From: Anastatus disparis
Taxonomy: Eukaryota > Arthropoda > Insecta > Hymenoptera > Eupelmidae
DNA: 64,000 nt
Reading direction: 5' to 3'
Assembly: GCA_017163975.1 (NCBI GenBank)
Contig: JAFFSR010000227.1
Span: 6,810,501 to 6,874,500, forward strand
Made by a program: the position numbers and the translations under genes
Shown: in pieces, positions 37,000 through 50,564 of the stretch
Layout: each line of letters begins with the position of its first letter
Position numbering within the stretch: position 1 is the stretch's first letter
The notes under the pieces: model-generated
The model's database searches: none
What the model was told of the DNA's origin: nothing
The model's input: the letters and a program-made list of their open reading frames with translations, nothing else

Positions 37000-38054
37000 G
37001 AGATTAAGTTCATTAATTAGGATTAAAAGAAACATTTTTTTCAAAAAAAAAGCATCCACCATAGCAGCGAATTTTTCGTTTTTATTTTACGATACGAGGC
37101 GTACGGCAAGGAACCGTTATTATTTTTTTTATTATTATTTTTAATTGTTTTTTAACATAAATAACGATAACAATACAGAATTTCTTAAGACGAAATATAC
37201 AGCTTATGATACAGAAAAACGCTTGGTAAAATTTACCCTTTTTGTTTGTTTTTTTTTTATTTTTCTCTCATCGATCGCGTAATTATGTACAATGTAAAGC
37301 GTGACGATGTTTTTACGTTGCTTTATGACGAAAAATGTTGAATTATCATTTTTTAAAAATTTTATTTAACTTACGAGTATAAGTTTAATAAGATGCGCCA
37401 TTTTGTTTAAATGTGAACGAGCGTTCCAAAATGGCCGTTCAATACGCACAACATTCAAATTCGAACATAACCTTATTTTTGAGAAAACGTACATACACTC
37501 AGTCGTACACACATACACACGGATCTTTATTGAAGTTGTTTTAATCGTCAAGCATAATTGTTTCGAGTAAAATGCACTTATTTACAAAACACATTCACAC
37601 GCTCTTTAATTCACCGGTCAAAATTATATGTTTAATTCATCTATAATTATATACGTGTGCAGTTATTTACGGTACACATGCCTATACACTTGATAAAATT
37701 TCGCGCGATTAAATAAATAAATTTTCAGTACGGATTTTTAATTATTTGTCTTTTACAATAATGTTAAAGTCACATCAATATAATCAAATACCGATCGCTA
37801 GAATCAGCTGAATTATTTTTCATTTGCGCGTGCGCGAAATGTCACGTGATATAAAAAGTCATATCTGGTTAGTCAATTTCATTTCACTACGATCGCGTGA
37901 TGCTATTACAAAAAACTTTATCGTCCATTATCGAAAGTAGTTTTATGCAAACATGAAAAAAAAAAGAGTTTGAAATAGAATGATTAAACTTTTTGTAATT
38001 CGTGCGCGTGTTTCACCACATTACAGTCACTAGCTTGTCGTCTTTTATCCTTGA
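37000..38054 (-). other. Probable 3' UTR and 3' flank of the T-box gene
   Basis: Downstream of the TAG the minus strand is AT-rich with no continued reading frame. AATAAA hexamers on the minus strand can be read at 37531-37526 and 37366-37361, either of which could serve for polyadenylation. I cannot choose between them or fix the transcript end from sequence alone. Confidence 0.4.
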
Positions 38055-38685
38055 CTACGAAGGTGAAAGATCTTGAGCTTCTCTGCACATGCTGTCACTT
38101 GGTGGTGATGTTGATCTTCTCGATGGCGATAACCTCGATGAACCAATTTGCGTTGATGGCTTCAGTTGCGTTTTTGGACTTGAATAAGGTGAATATTTAT
38201 GATACGATAAACTCAACGCTGATGGATAAACAGGTCTTGGTGCAGCTGGTAAATTGGTATGACCACCAGTACCACCTGGACTATGTTGAGCAGTACTGGC
38301 AGCTAATTGTTGCTGTTGTTGTTGTTGATGATGCGCTGCTGCAAAAAGTGTTGGACCCAATGACGATGCCCACCATAAATGACCCAATTGCTGTTGTTGC
38401 TGCTGTTGAGCTTGTTGATGTTGATGGCTAGAACTAGCCGCGGCTGCTGCCGCTGCAACACCAGGATAGGCTAATGCTGGATTAACTAATTGAGCGTAAG
38501 GTCCAGCTAATGCTGCTCTCAATAGTATTTGTGAACGTGCAGCCCATATGGCCTTTTCTTCGTGAGTGAGATTACTTGCTGCTGCGGCTGCTGCTGTTAT
38601 CGACTGCAGTTGTTCCATTTCAAATGGAAACCGATGCGGAAACCTTAAAGCTTGCTGCTCCTCCAACATCGATTCCATCGTGTCC
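38055..38685 (-). CDS. mid/H15: T-box gene terminal coding exon: low-complexity C-terminal region
   Basis: This 631-nt exon after acceptor cccttcgacag encodes 209 residues and ends at TAG 38057-38055. It begins DTMESMLEEQQALRFPHRF, then an Ala run (about residues 30-35), a Leu/Ala segment (HEEKAIWAARSQILLRAAL), a second Ala run (about 77-83), SSSHQHQQAQ with seven Gln, then AAAHH with seven Gln. It finishes with a Pro/Ser/Tyr-rich tail containing RRSTSPPSD and AQDLSPS. Such tails carry transactivation or repression functions in T-box proteins; nothing here shows which. CAG/CAA runs make length polymorphism likely. The antisense open frame at 38051-38431 is a shadow of this exon. Confidence 0.93.
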
Positions 38686-39250
38686 CTGTCGAAGGGTAAA
38701 CTACTTTCATTATGACTGCTGCTTCACTTACATTATTTTTTCTATGTAGTATGTGGTTTTTGTGAAAGAATATGAAAAATGAGTTGTTTCGTGTGAATAA
38801 TGAATAAGCTTTGTCGCGATGAATGCATTGCGGAAATAGCGAGCGTGCGTTAATGATTTTTTGGTTGTAACACGAGTGACTATTTCTTTGTAGTGTTGCG
38901 TGTGTGAAAAGTTATTTTTTTTTTTAAATGATGATCTTTGAAATAATTGAAAATAGATGTTTATTAATGATTCAAAAATTTTCTATTCTACGAAGTGAAG
39001 AACAATCTAATTTTGAAAATGAATAATTACTTTATTTATAATTGACATATTTAGCTATATGCATAGAAAAAAAATAAAAATCAAAACTATTTTGATACAC
39101 GTACAATCTTTAACTTCGTAACAGTTAAGCTTTAAAAAAACAGTATAAATTCCAACGAAAAAAAAAAGCTAAAACGAATGATTTTAGATTCGTCATGATC
39201 GTAAAGGTGTATGAGATAAAATAAAAATAAAGTAAAATAATTGAACCAAC
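38686..39250 (-). other. Intron C-D (565 bp)
   Basis: Bounded by a GTTGGT donor at 39250 and an AG acceptor at 38687-38686. The content is AT-rich with T tracts; I see no repeat family or conserved element in it. Confidence 0.9.
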
Positions 39251-39327
39251 CTCTCGAAATCCGTGAGCCTGGATGAATCTCGGAAGCCCTTGGCGAAAGG
39301 ATTGCAGTCGATCTTCAGCTTGGTGAT
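39251..39327 (-). CDS. mid/H15: T-box exon C: C-terminal end of the DNA-binding domain
   Basis: This short 77-nt exon is 18.0 kb downstream of exon B. It has acceptor tcttttgttacag and encodes ITKLKIDCNPFAKGFRDSS then RLTDFE plus two bases of an Arg codon. It completes the T-box, including the C-terminal helix (NPFAKGFRD) that contacts DNA in solved T-box structures. The donor reads AG|GTTGGT, a weaker match to consensus than the GTAAGT donors of exons A and B, so exon definition here may be sensitive. Joining to exon D restores the Arg codon (AG+G) and the sequence FERDTMESM. A Cys stands in KIDCNPF where Ser or Asn is usual in relatives. Confidence 0.93.
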
Positions 39328-42300
39328 CTGTAACAAAAGAAATTCAAGAAAAATACTATCAAACACCAGATGCGTTAAATTTATATACAACAAAATGCTC
39401 TAATAAATTCAACAATTCTAAATACAGACGCACACATGCATAGCCGAAAGCTTTTGAAATTTCACGCTACGAAACGCATAAAAGCGCATACTCACAAATC
39501 CTTATGCCATAGTATAACTTGCTACACCCATAGCTTTCATACCGTGATTTTAAAGCTTTATATACGCATACAATCGTATATATACATACACATAAACTTT
39601 AACCCCTCAATGCAGAGTAATTTACTGAAAGGAGAATAACGAAAAAGGGGGTTATATAGGGAGGGGGTTCATCGATCCAAAGTCAACGGCTCGTAAAATT
39701 AGCGAGCGAGAGATGTTACTTTGCCACGCATCAGGGTTATACTACCGATGATAACATTAGCTTTCACCCTCTCTCTCCCCAATCCTCTCAGCTTCTGTTT
39801 CCTTTTTCGCGCGAGATTTCATCCTGAGTGAAACACGTCTCTCGTAAAAGAGCATTTTCTCGACAATGCTTTTGGAAACTAGTATACGAACGACGCTCGG
39901 ATTTGTTTAAAGGGAAAGCGCTGTAAAGTCGATTGATTTTATTTTAAAGCAATGCCAGGTCTTACGTACACGAAACACACTAAGACTGTCTGAAATGGAT
40001 TTTTCGAATCTTACCAGTTTATTTGTTTCTAAATTTGTTGAGATGAAGAAGGTAGAGATAGAACTGGTGCGATGAGTGCTTAAATTTTATGCGATGGAAA
40101 GTAATGTCTTCTTTTTACATTTTTACGAGCATTTTGTTTTCGAGGATTGAACGATTACTTTAAAAAAATATATTTATTAAAAAATAGTTATTTCGGAGAA
40201 AACAAACTTAATTGTGTTCTAAACATAAAAATAAAGCTTTTTTAATTAAAAGTTTTCTTACAATTATTCATCAATATGCTATTAAGTATACTTAATTTCT
40301 CCATACACTAAAAAAATATCTGCTTAACTAAATTTTATTCGATTTAATTGCTTGTATATTTTATCATAATATTCAATACTGAAAACTTAATGAGAAAATT
40401 GTGCGATTAACTTTCCATTTCGCACGAGCAGTAAATAATTAATGGCCTAAAGATTGAAAAAAAGTTAAAAAAAAAAAGAAAGAAAAATTTAACGAAAAAC
40501 AGTTAATTCGAAGCTTAGCTCTAACTCTTAAGAAACTCTATTATGGAGTTCTAGAATTAATGCTAGTTAAAATAAGTCTTAAAGCAAAACGTACCTATGC
40601 ATCTGTATATACACATTTAACATTCACTCGAGATTTATGCAAATACGATCCTTAAAAAAAGGAATTTTTTTTTTTTCATTAAATACTAAAGAAAAAAAAA
40701 GTACTTCTTATTACAGTATAAATCACTACGCGCGTGTATACACACTGCAGGACTATTTATCATTAAGCAGCATAAAATTAGTAAAGCAATGCAGTATGGT
40801 AGCTTCTTCAAAATTAAATTTGAAAATATAACGTTTTTGCATGTACGTGCGATGCAAGTAGAAAAATATAAACAAAAAGTAATCTATTTATCATCTTTCG
40901 TACATCTGCGCGCAACTTTGAACTACATGGAATAATTGCCAATGCGTATAGACTTCATTACCACGTTCGGTTCTCACACGCGCACGCATGTGCGCTAGCC
41001 TATGTATTAGTCAAAAATGAAAAATAATCACGGCAGTCGGCATGGAAAACCTTAATGACAAGGCTTTTTTTAAACTCGCGTTTGACTATCAATTATCGCG
41101 TTTTACGTCGCCTTTCCATATATACCTTGCATTTAAAAAATCGTTTCGAAGAGAAAGAGAAAAACCTTTAAGCGCCGACACGTCGAAGAATATTACGAGC
41201 GCTTTATTCTAAATGCTTCCGTAACGCGTTTGATCGTATATACTCAGAAATTTATATTTTAGAAAAATTATTTCTTTTTTTTTTTACTATTTTCTGTATA
41301 TGCAAATCCGTGTGTCTATCTTCATTTCAATATTTCCATTTGCGTTAGTAGCTTTCGAAAATTCCGTGTACATATGTTTCGCGTGTAATATTACGCACGA
41401 TGAAGACAGTAAAAGAAAAAGAAAAAAAAAGGAATATGCATATATGTAATATCAACTTTGCATATCGGCGCCTTGTCGATACGCATATAGCTAATAACGC
41501 TAAAGCTGTTAACTTTTGAAGCAAGCGTGAAGTTGCAACGATATTGGATGAAAAAAATTAAATAACACATGCTGGCGTGTACGATAGGATATACATATTT
41601 GACTTTTATGTAACTTAATCGTGTAAATATACGAAAGTCGACTATTTAAGCTAACGTAAAACCACGATACAGGTGTTCTTGTTTTTTTTTTCAATACATT
41701 AATGTTGGAAGTTTATTTTAAAGTTTGTTTCAATGCATGCTTATTTTATTTTGAATAACGAATTCATGCAGAAATTTCTACAAAACTCAATATTATTAAT
41801 GTAAATGAAACGAATAAAAACTGATTATGAATTTAAACTAAAATGAATAAAAACTTTCTATCGCACACTTGGCCGATTACATAAACGTTATCCAAAAAAG
41901 AGGACTTATTTACACCTACGGTCATCCTACCAGCTTAATAAATCCTCCTATGGATTTTAATATTCAAGGCATACGTTTACCACGGGCCCACCCATAATGA
42001 ACAGAATAAAAAAAAAAAGAGAAGAGGTAAATTGTTACACGAGCATGCAGGTGGTAACATGAAGGAAAGTCAAAATCCATTGCCACCCTGAAGAGAGCCA
42101 ATACGTAACGAGTTTAGGATTGAAAGTCAAGTAAAAAAAAGTTATAGGAAATTCGAGAGGGAAGATACGAGAGAAGGAAGTATGAGCTTTAAATATTTTT
42201 CACCTCCTTTATTTTTTGAAAGTTTAGTAAGAACACACATTGCGATCACTGATATTTCACGTTTCAGAATAAAAACTGCGTGGATTGCGAAATTTCGTTA

Positions 42301-45300
42301 TGAAAATAGGTAATGAATAAGTCATAGCAATAAAGGTATTCAAATAAGTCGTTATTCATTAACGATAAATTATCGCAAGCGAGCCATCTCGTCTCTTTTA
42401 ATAACCGTGATACGACGAAAAGTTTTGCAAAAAGCAAAAAAAAGGCGAAAAAAAAAGAAAATTTTCAAGTTTGAAAAAAAAGCAGGAAAAAAAAAACAGT
42501 TGGCTTTTAGTGACATCCAGCATAGATAATGCGATTGGCATTTACGACAGCCGAAGCACTTTAACGCGGCTTATATCTCGTCGATGCATATTTATCATTT
42601 GCTTTATAACGAATATGAAATCAGAAGCAAAAAAGAGTTGAAAAAAAAATTAACAAAATTTATACCAAACCTAAAAAGAGAAAAAAAAATAAAGTGATAA
42701 AGTGAATGACAGTTTCTATATTGCGTCACAGCATGAAAAATCATTGGTAAAATAAAGTAACTTATAAGCAAAGAATAAAGGAAAGCAAAAAATGGTAGGC
42801 AAAATGCTTTTAAAAGTGAAAGCAAAACTACGTTTCGCGTGTTTTAAAATGTACATATACATATTCATGCATAGGTATGAAATGTCTCTCACGAGAAGAA
42901 ATGTAAAAAGGTGGGAACGGGATTGGCAAACAATGCCGATTAAACTGCGCTCTTTTTAAAAAGCGCCTGTTTTTTTCAGAAGGCCTATAATTATTGCCTT
43001 TTCTGGAATAGAATGCGAGTATTTTTGAGCGATTGTTTCGCGGATCGATTAGTCGGCAATGTTATATACTACATTTGAAAAAAATAAGAAAATCGTTTAT
43101 ACACTGAGAAAGATATTTTCTTAATTTCAGTAGTTATTACTGGTTTTTTCAGTTGAATAAAGTAAGATTTAACCGCTTTTATATAAAGTTATATAAAAAG
43201 GTTTTTCTTTCGAAGCTGCACTCGATTACATCGCTTTTTCAGTCATGAATAATTTACATATTGAACTTTTTCTCGCGTCGATATTTGTATGTTTGCCGTG
43301 TTCAAGTGAACCGGAATTAAAGCTAGCCGCATTTTGAATTAATCATTCCTTTTTTTTATCACATGAAATTGAGTCATTTTGGAATTATTTCGTTAGTTGA
43401 GCCGTTCGGGCGCCACGCGATCAATCAACACGTACGTCTCATTAAATTCATTTTTTTACTAAAATACATTCTTAACATTTCCTGTGACTGTACCAAAAAA
43501 TGTTTATCGAATTCTAACTATTCAACGTTATTATTTTTTTGTTCTTTTCGTTACATTTATAAATTTATTAAGGTTATTTAAAAAAAAATTGATGACCTGT
43601 GTGAATAAGTCAGACTATTAATTTACTTGAATAATATGCGAAGCAGCAAAATACTTTAATAGGAAATGAGTGGATTATTTGAGAAATAATTTTTAGAAGA
43701 GATAATGAGTTTGGTGCTAAAATTAATTTATTTAATCTGAAAAGGATCAATTATTTATCAAGAAAAGCCCTGAAAATATTACGGAAATACATAGTTGAGT
43801 ATAATAATATAAAATAATCTTTATGAAAACATTAAAATCAGCAACTCTACACTATATGGAAAACCAAATGAAAATCAAAAAAGCACCTTCATATTTATCA
43901 CCTATTATCTATCTACTTCTCCTTTTGATGTTTTAGTTAGAAGACATAATGTTCAAAGCTTGTACATCTCTGCCAACTTTAAACCAATAATTTTCTCCTC
44001 AAAATTAAACCTTCCAAAAAAAAGGAAGAAAGGAATCTTGAAAACTACATTCGTTTCTTCCCCTCCCCTCTGTGAATGCACTTGACATACGAGCTCGAGT
44101 CAAGTCATCATTTGGAAACGGGTGATCGCGCGACGAAAGCGTATTGCCATGGGGGTCTCGGGGATAACTGCCCCCTACTCTCTAAGTTCGATCAAAGGAA
44201 AAGCACCGCTCTAACATGCTTTATAACTGTATACACGTATATGCATGCGACTTTAGATACTTTGGAGTTTCGAGTATATTGAGATCGTAAACGAAATGGT
44301 GGCGTGTGTCGCCAATGGTATGTATAAGGGAAGTGGGCCAGATGTGTGTTTGGCTAATGATGTCAGTAAGAATCGTATATATATACTAAAAACCAAACGA
44401 AACAAGCACGAGAGAGAGAAAGAGAAAACTTTGCTCTAAAGCTCTTCAAGAATATAAGATTAAGAAAAAAAAGAGAGAGAAAGAGAGAGAGAAGTGTCTT
44501 ATTACCGTAGGCTTATGCACATGCTTTACTGTTGCAGCATGCAAAACCTCACGGATAATTGGACCACCCGCATACTGCTAACGTATTTCATCGTGTTATA
44601 GATGTACATTCTTGTTAGATGTGTGTATATATATCTATAACGTCGTTTTTCTTTAAACTTCCTTCCTTTTAACAATTTTGACTTTTTGACTTATTCTCTT
44701 CCCTTTAGAACAAACAAAAACTTTTCGTGTCTTAAATTACATGTGTACGAGAAAAAAACTAAAGAATATTTTAAAAAAATGTGTGATCTGACACTTAAAA
44801 AATTAGAGTTATAATACACATGTCGAAATAGATTCTTCTTTTTTTTCTACGTGTGGTCTTGGAAATCACGAGGAATATTATTTGACTATTTTTGAAGTTT
44901 AGATTAGAACGAAACGGGGTAATTCGATATTGTTTAATTCCATAAAAATTCCTTCTTTTTATATACTTTTATCCATATTTTTAAACATTATACGATTGTA
45001 CTATTTTTTCCCCGAACCAAAACACAATATCATTATTTCTTGTAAAACAATGAATCTTATTTTATTTCGCAAAGCGCAAGAAACAAATTTGATATACCCT
45101 TTTTTCTCTCTTTTCTTTCTTTTTTTTTTATTATTATATTCGAAACCCTAAAAATACATGTAGAATCGAGTCCAAGAAAATAAAACTACAGATAACTTGG
45201 TTAACTTTATGACAAATATATTTTCACATTAACTCAATGCAATTGTCAGAGAAATGGCAACAATAAAAATCCAGAAAAATTGCTCTTTGACTTTTGTAAT

Positions 45301-45925
45301 CCGATCTAACCCGACCGAGAGAGTGACAAAAAAAACCTTCCAACATTTTGTACGTATATAAGCGAACAAACGACTAAAGAAGAGAAAATATATTTAAAAA
45401 AAAAAAGAGGGAAAAATAAAATCGAGGGAAAGAAAAAAAATGAAAGCAAATAAAGAATATTTGGAATCGTGTCATACGTGAAATTTCTTGGTACTTTAAA
45501 CCCAATAAAATTTCAAAAATATAGCTTTGTTCCTCGTTTCGTCGTGTAATATTTAGTTAAGAAATTTCCCACTTTGTTTCAACAACTGAGTATCTTTATA
45601 AAATTAACTACCCTTTACTTCCCCCCTTTCTCCTGTCGAAAATGCTAAGTCATCGAATTAGTTAATTTCGTTATTTCGCACTAACTTTATAAAGCTAAGA
45701 AGTTATAGTACGCCCATGTCAACGATATTATATTTTTAGGTGTAATATCGACAGTTAAATATGAAATTTAAAAGTTATTATTTCTATTTTATGTATTTCT
45801 AAATTATGGAAATATTTCTATTATCATTTTAGGCTAAAAATTAAAATTTTCCGTAATATCTATTTAAAAAATTAGAATTAGCACTCGAAAATCAAGAGAA
45901 CATAAAATTAATTTTTTTTCTTTTA

Positions 45926-46111
45926 TTTAACGTTGCTATATTTCAGCTATCGTTGCGATACTAATTAACGACGGAGGTGGTCAGCGTGTTTGTGAACAAA
46001 GCACATGTAACGTACAGTGGTGCTTGTATAAATCAGCCGAGAGCGGGATTCGAACTCGGGACCTCGAGATTACGAATCCACCGCTCTACCGACTGAGCCA
46101 CTGACGACCTC
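45926..46111 (-). repeat. tRNA-derived SINE, copy 7 (intronic)
   Basis: Sits in the 18-kb T-box intron in the same orientation as the gene. Box A TGGCTCAGTCGG and box B GAGTTCGAATCCC are intact; the anticodon region reads TTCGTAATC. The 3' end is GCAACGTTAAATAAAAG. Confidence 0.9.
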
Positions 46112-48870
46112 TTATGTTTCTGACTATTTTACAAAATATTAGATTATGAAACCTCTAAAACTAATTTTAATTCTATTTATATTATTCATTTTTCAAACAA
46201 TTATTGCTACTATAAAATTATTAATAATGTACTCCAATTATCACTTTCCAAGTTTGGACATCATAATTCAAGAAAACTGTAATCCTAATCCACCAGATCC
46301 ATCTTATAATCAACAGATTCACAAAACCGTAAAATCTAAACAATAATCAACAAACTCATAAATTTCAATTTCAATCTCAAAGAAAGAAAGAATAAAAAAA
46401 AAAGGGAAGAGTAATAAAATAAAACAATCTATCAATTAAACGCAGAAAAGTTCAAACAAAATTCACAATTAGCATTAATCATTCTATTCTGATTCTGATT
46501 GCACAAGAATTTACAAACGTGGCAAAGGCCAACTAAAATTTTGCATCTTGACAGGGGGAACTCAAGGGTAACGTATTCTTGTGTGGCTTTTTTAAACAAA
46601 AGCTTCTTCTCCTCTCTCCCCACCTCGATGGCTTTTTGGATATTTCTCGCTGACACGGCGTATGTAGTTTTGGCTTATTTCCCAAAATGTTTAAAAAAAA
46701 AAAAGAAAAGTAAAAAAAAGCAAGCAACAACGATTTACGCTTCAAAATCACGACAACGAGTATATCGTTGACAAGAAGAACTCACTAATATCCTGAACAA
46801 GAGCCAAAAATTTTTCGTCTATAAAGGTATATAAGATTGTCCAAAAACAAAAAAAAAAGGTTACGCATATACTACGGTACACATATAAACGATAAATAAT
46901 GGCGCCGGATATACGAAAATTTAATTGTATATGTGTAGACGCTGACTAGGATGATTTTAGAGGAAAAGTTAGATGTTTTCGTCGAGTGATTCTATAAACG
47001 GGATCATTAATATTACGGCTAAACGGAAGTGAATGTTAGTTTGAGTTTTCGTGTGCGTTCGATATGAGAATTTTAGAAGATTTTTGGACCAGCCGAGGTT
47101 TTAGAGGGTGGTAATTAATGAGATTCGCTTAATTGATGATGTATATGTTGCGTTAAGATTTAACTTTAATGAAAATATCATTTGATTAATTAATGTATCA
47201 AACGTTCCTATCAACACTAATTATTTTTTAGAACAAAATAAAAATATTCAATGAAACGTAAATTTTCTTAAAAATAGAAATTTGTTTTAAAATTTTCAAA
47301 GGAAAGGTTTTTTATTTACATTGAACATTAGCGAACGTCAATGAAAATTGGTATGCTGTAGTTAGCCGTCGGAACGACACCTTATACTCGCTAGGGAATT
47401 TCAACCGAGTCGACGATTTGTTTCTCGTTAACGCTTCAAACCCCGCGTGTACAATTTATGCTTAAAAGTCTGTCTATATTTTTTTTCGTCTATTCTCTTA
47501 GGTGTTCCATCTGTCTATTCTAAATATCAAATTTAGTACTAAAAAAAATGTTGTAACTATTTTCAATTTAAATCTAAATTTGTTGAAGATTTTTAATGTG
47601 ATTGATAATAATTGATTATAGAATTGATATAACAAAAGTAAAGATTTAATGAACCTCTCCTTCTATACTAAATATACAAGTCCTCTCACTAAAAAAATGC
47701 GAAATCATTCCCTTCGAAAGTCAAAAATAACGAAATTCCAAACGGTGCAATAAGATTCATTGAGCCATTTCGAAAATTCCTTCCAACATTTTTCGCGGCA
47801 ACCCAAATTCTCTCCCTTCGGAACTTTAAAGCAATGATGTGTGCGCATACGTAAAAAGGCGAGGATAATTGAAAGGGATGCTTTTTCTGTACGTACGTCT
47901 ATATATTAGTAGCTCGGCTTTTACTTATGATATCTAATAATAGATTTAATAGAGACACGCTCATTGAAGAAAGTCGTCTTCTCGCTTAGCTTAACTTTAC
48001 TTGCTTATGTACTATCTCGGTTTCTCTTTTACTTTTCTTTCATGCCACGTTATACCACTAAAAAAAGCCCAAAAAAAAGTATTAAGAGTAATATGAAATC
48101 TTCTTTTACTCCGTTACGCAAAATGTACGTTTTCTTTCTTACTCCTTTTCTTGATGAAATAATTGCCTCAAAGTTTCTTTTACACGCGGAAACATCTTTA
48201 TTATGTTAATGGATGAGGAATGGGTGTACGCTAAGATCCGGGGTATTGGAAGTAATTTTACTAGAAATAAATAATCAACGATTATAAGCTACAAAGTGTT
48301 ATTAGACGTAATGCTAGAGTGAGTTTTCTATCAATTTTTTAAATAACGGAATGAAAAATGTTTTTGCAATATTTCAAAAATAATTTTTTTTCTCAAATCC
48401 GTATAATAAAGATATTTCAGGATTGAAAAGTACAATTTTAATATCTTAATCGAAGAAAAATTTATCGAAGATAAAAGTTTTAAATTAAAAGCTATTACCA
48501 AGCAGCTAAACATCAATCGTACCGTCACAATGAGCATATATACATGTTTTCTCTCTCTTTTTGTTATATTCTCTTTTAAAGCCCAGGCAAACAATGAGCA
48601 ATAATTTTTGAATAATTGGCGATATACGCACGAGTTGGCAAAGGCTAACGCAGCCGTTTCTGCATTCTCTCTGTTTTCCGTCTTTCTCATAATCATCATC
48701 ATCATCATCATATACTCTCTTACACACACTGCTCCGTGTGTGGCTTTTACGCTCCCTCTTAAATATGGCGTGTGCGCTCCTGTCTCATTTGAACGCGATT
48801 ATTTATGTTTTCTTTCGCGGCTCTCCTTCTCTCTCTTTTCTCAACTCTTTCTTATTCTCACTCCTTCTCT

Positions 48871-48892
48871 CTCTCTCTCTCTCTCTCTTGTT
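48871..48892. repeat. (CT)n microsatellite
   Basis: Short uninterrupted CT run within a longer pyrimidine-rich stretch; explains the Ser/Leu-rich frames around 48608-49219. Confidence 0.85.
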
Positions 48893-49997
48893 TCACATAC
48901 CATCGAACCGACGACGCCTGCAGCCACTAAAAATCATCTCTTTCTCTTTCTTTCTTTCTTGTTTCCATACTGCCAAAAAGTATATAGCTCATATTTTTTG
49001 CTTCTCTTGACAAAGTTTTTCGGTTCTTTTTGTTTTGTTCTTTTTATTTATTTTGTTATTTTGTTAGGTAGCTTTGTGAGAGAGTACCGCCAGACGTTTG
49101 CCTTTCGCATTAACCGGAAGACGAGAACGATAATCGGAGGCGCGAATTGTCGTCGTCGTTGTCGTCTCGAGAGAGAGAGAGAAAAAAAAAATAAAGAGAA
49201 GAAGACTAATGACGTATAGAAGATGAGAAAATTAAAGAAGGCGGATGTTTTACCGTTAAAACAAATAACAATCGGAAATGATTTTTTTAGTTTGTTCGTC
49301 GATAATGATTATTTTTTTTATTTTTTACTTTCTTTTAATTTTTTGTTGAAGCTACGCGTGAAACGCAAAGAAATTGTGAGAGAAAATAAAGGTATTGGAA
49401 TTTCTTAATGACTTATTTCATCTTTTTTGAAGTTTTCATTATATTGAATGAAGTGATTTCACAGACTTGTCAAAGCACTTTATTTGAATATTATATGTTT
49501 ATTATTGTACATACAATATTTAATTCTCTATAAATAAACTCAAAAATAATAATATTAATATTTTAGTTAGCGTAACTATTAAGACATTTATTCCCTTAAG
49601 CATTTTCATCTAAACCCAATGTAAATACTTCTTAAGTCATGAAAAAAAAGGAAACCTTAAACAGCCAACATAATTCAGAAAAACTACAAAGGAACTTGCC
49701 CATAAAGCATCGACAACGAAGTTTTAAGTAGTAGCTAGGCTAGCACTAGCACCAGCAGTAGTAGTAATGGTAGCAGTTGTTTTCTGGCTACGCTCCAACG
49801 CCTCTACTCTTGACAAGTTTTCTTTCGGTATACATACAACCCAACAGCTACTACAACTACCATAGTCCACGATGATAAACGTAAACACGGGGAGCCCGCA
49901 AAACAATGTAGCTAGTGGTTTATATACAAGTGTTATGTGGGAGTAGGAGAAGGGGGAGAAGTCAGAGAAAATATACTTTGTCTCGACCGCCTTGGTT

Positions 49998-50028
49998 GAG
50001 AGAGAGAGAAAGAGAGAGAGAGAGAGAT
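49998..50028. repeat. (GA)n microsatellite
   Basis: GA run with a single AA interruption. Confidence 0.9.
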
Positions 50029-50459
50029 AAAAAGGATTACTATAAAATCCTATAGGTACACGCAAAGCTAGAGAGAAATAAGATGAAACGCTTTCGCTCG
50101 CTTGAAATATTTTACAAAAGTATGGAATGTCTACGAAATGTGTTATACGATGTCATATTTTAACGACAAGTAGAGAAAATTAGACGAGTAAATTTTTTTT
50201 TCTTTTTCTTTTATTAATAAAAGTTAATATATGGGGATATTGTCCTCTATATAATTAACTTTTTTAATATGATAATATCGGAGAGAGTCTAACCAGGTAC
50301 TTGTTTAAATACATCAGACTAGACTATCTGACACACCATACTGAAAACTTTGATTACCGATGGATGGTCAGCCATTTCCGTGACCAACAATCAATCGATA
50401 TTTAAGAGTCGCGATATAAATGGCATGTACACTAATTTTCTTTCGGAAAAAAAAAGAGG

Positions 50460-50531
50460 TACTTAGCCCGGATTTGAACCCTTGCCCTCCAGTACGGAAA
50501 GCAAGAGCCTTATCCGTTACACCACCGCGCT
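50460..50531 (-). ncRNA. tRNA-like sequence, possibly a second SINE head or tRNA pseudogene
   Basis: On the minus strand: box A TGGTGTAACGG and box B GGTTCAAATCC, spaced as in a tRNA. A T-run on the same strand, TCTTTTTTTTTCC, lies a few bases downstream and resembles a Pol III terminator. The acceptor (AGCGCGG against CTAAGTA) does not pair and the anticodon stem is poor, so this is not a functional tRNA as read. It differs in sequence from the nine SINE heads and lies 33 bp from copy 8. Confidence 0.5.
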
Positions 50532-50564
50532 CACTCTAGACGAGTAAAATGGAAAATCAAAACA

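Noticed and set aside
38051..38431. 126-residue plus-strand frame
   Set aside because: Antisense shadow of the T-box terminal exon.
48608..49219. 203-residue plus-strand frame
   Set aside because: Composition is dominated by CT runs (Ser/Leu/Phe) and an ATC run giving poly-Ile. It lies inside the T-box intron with no recognisable domain.
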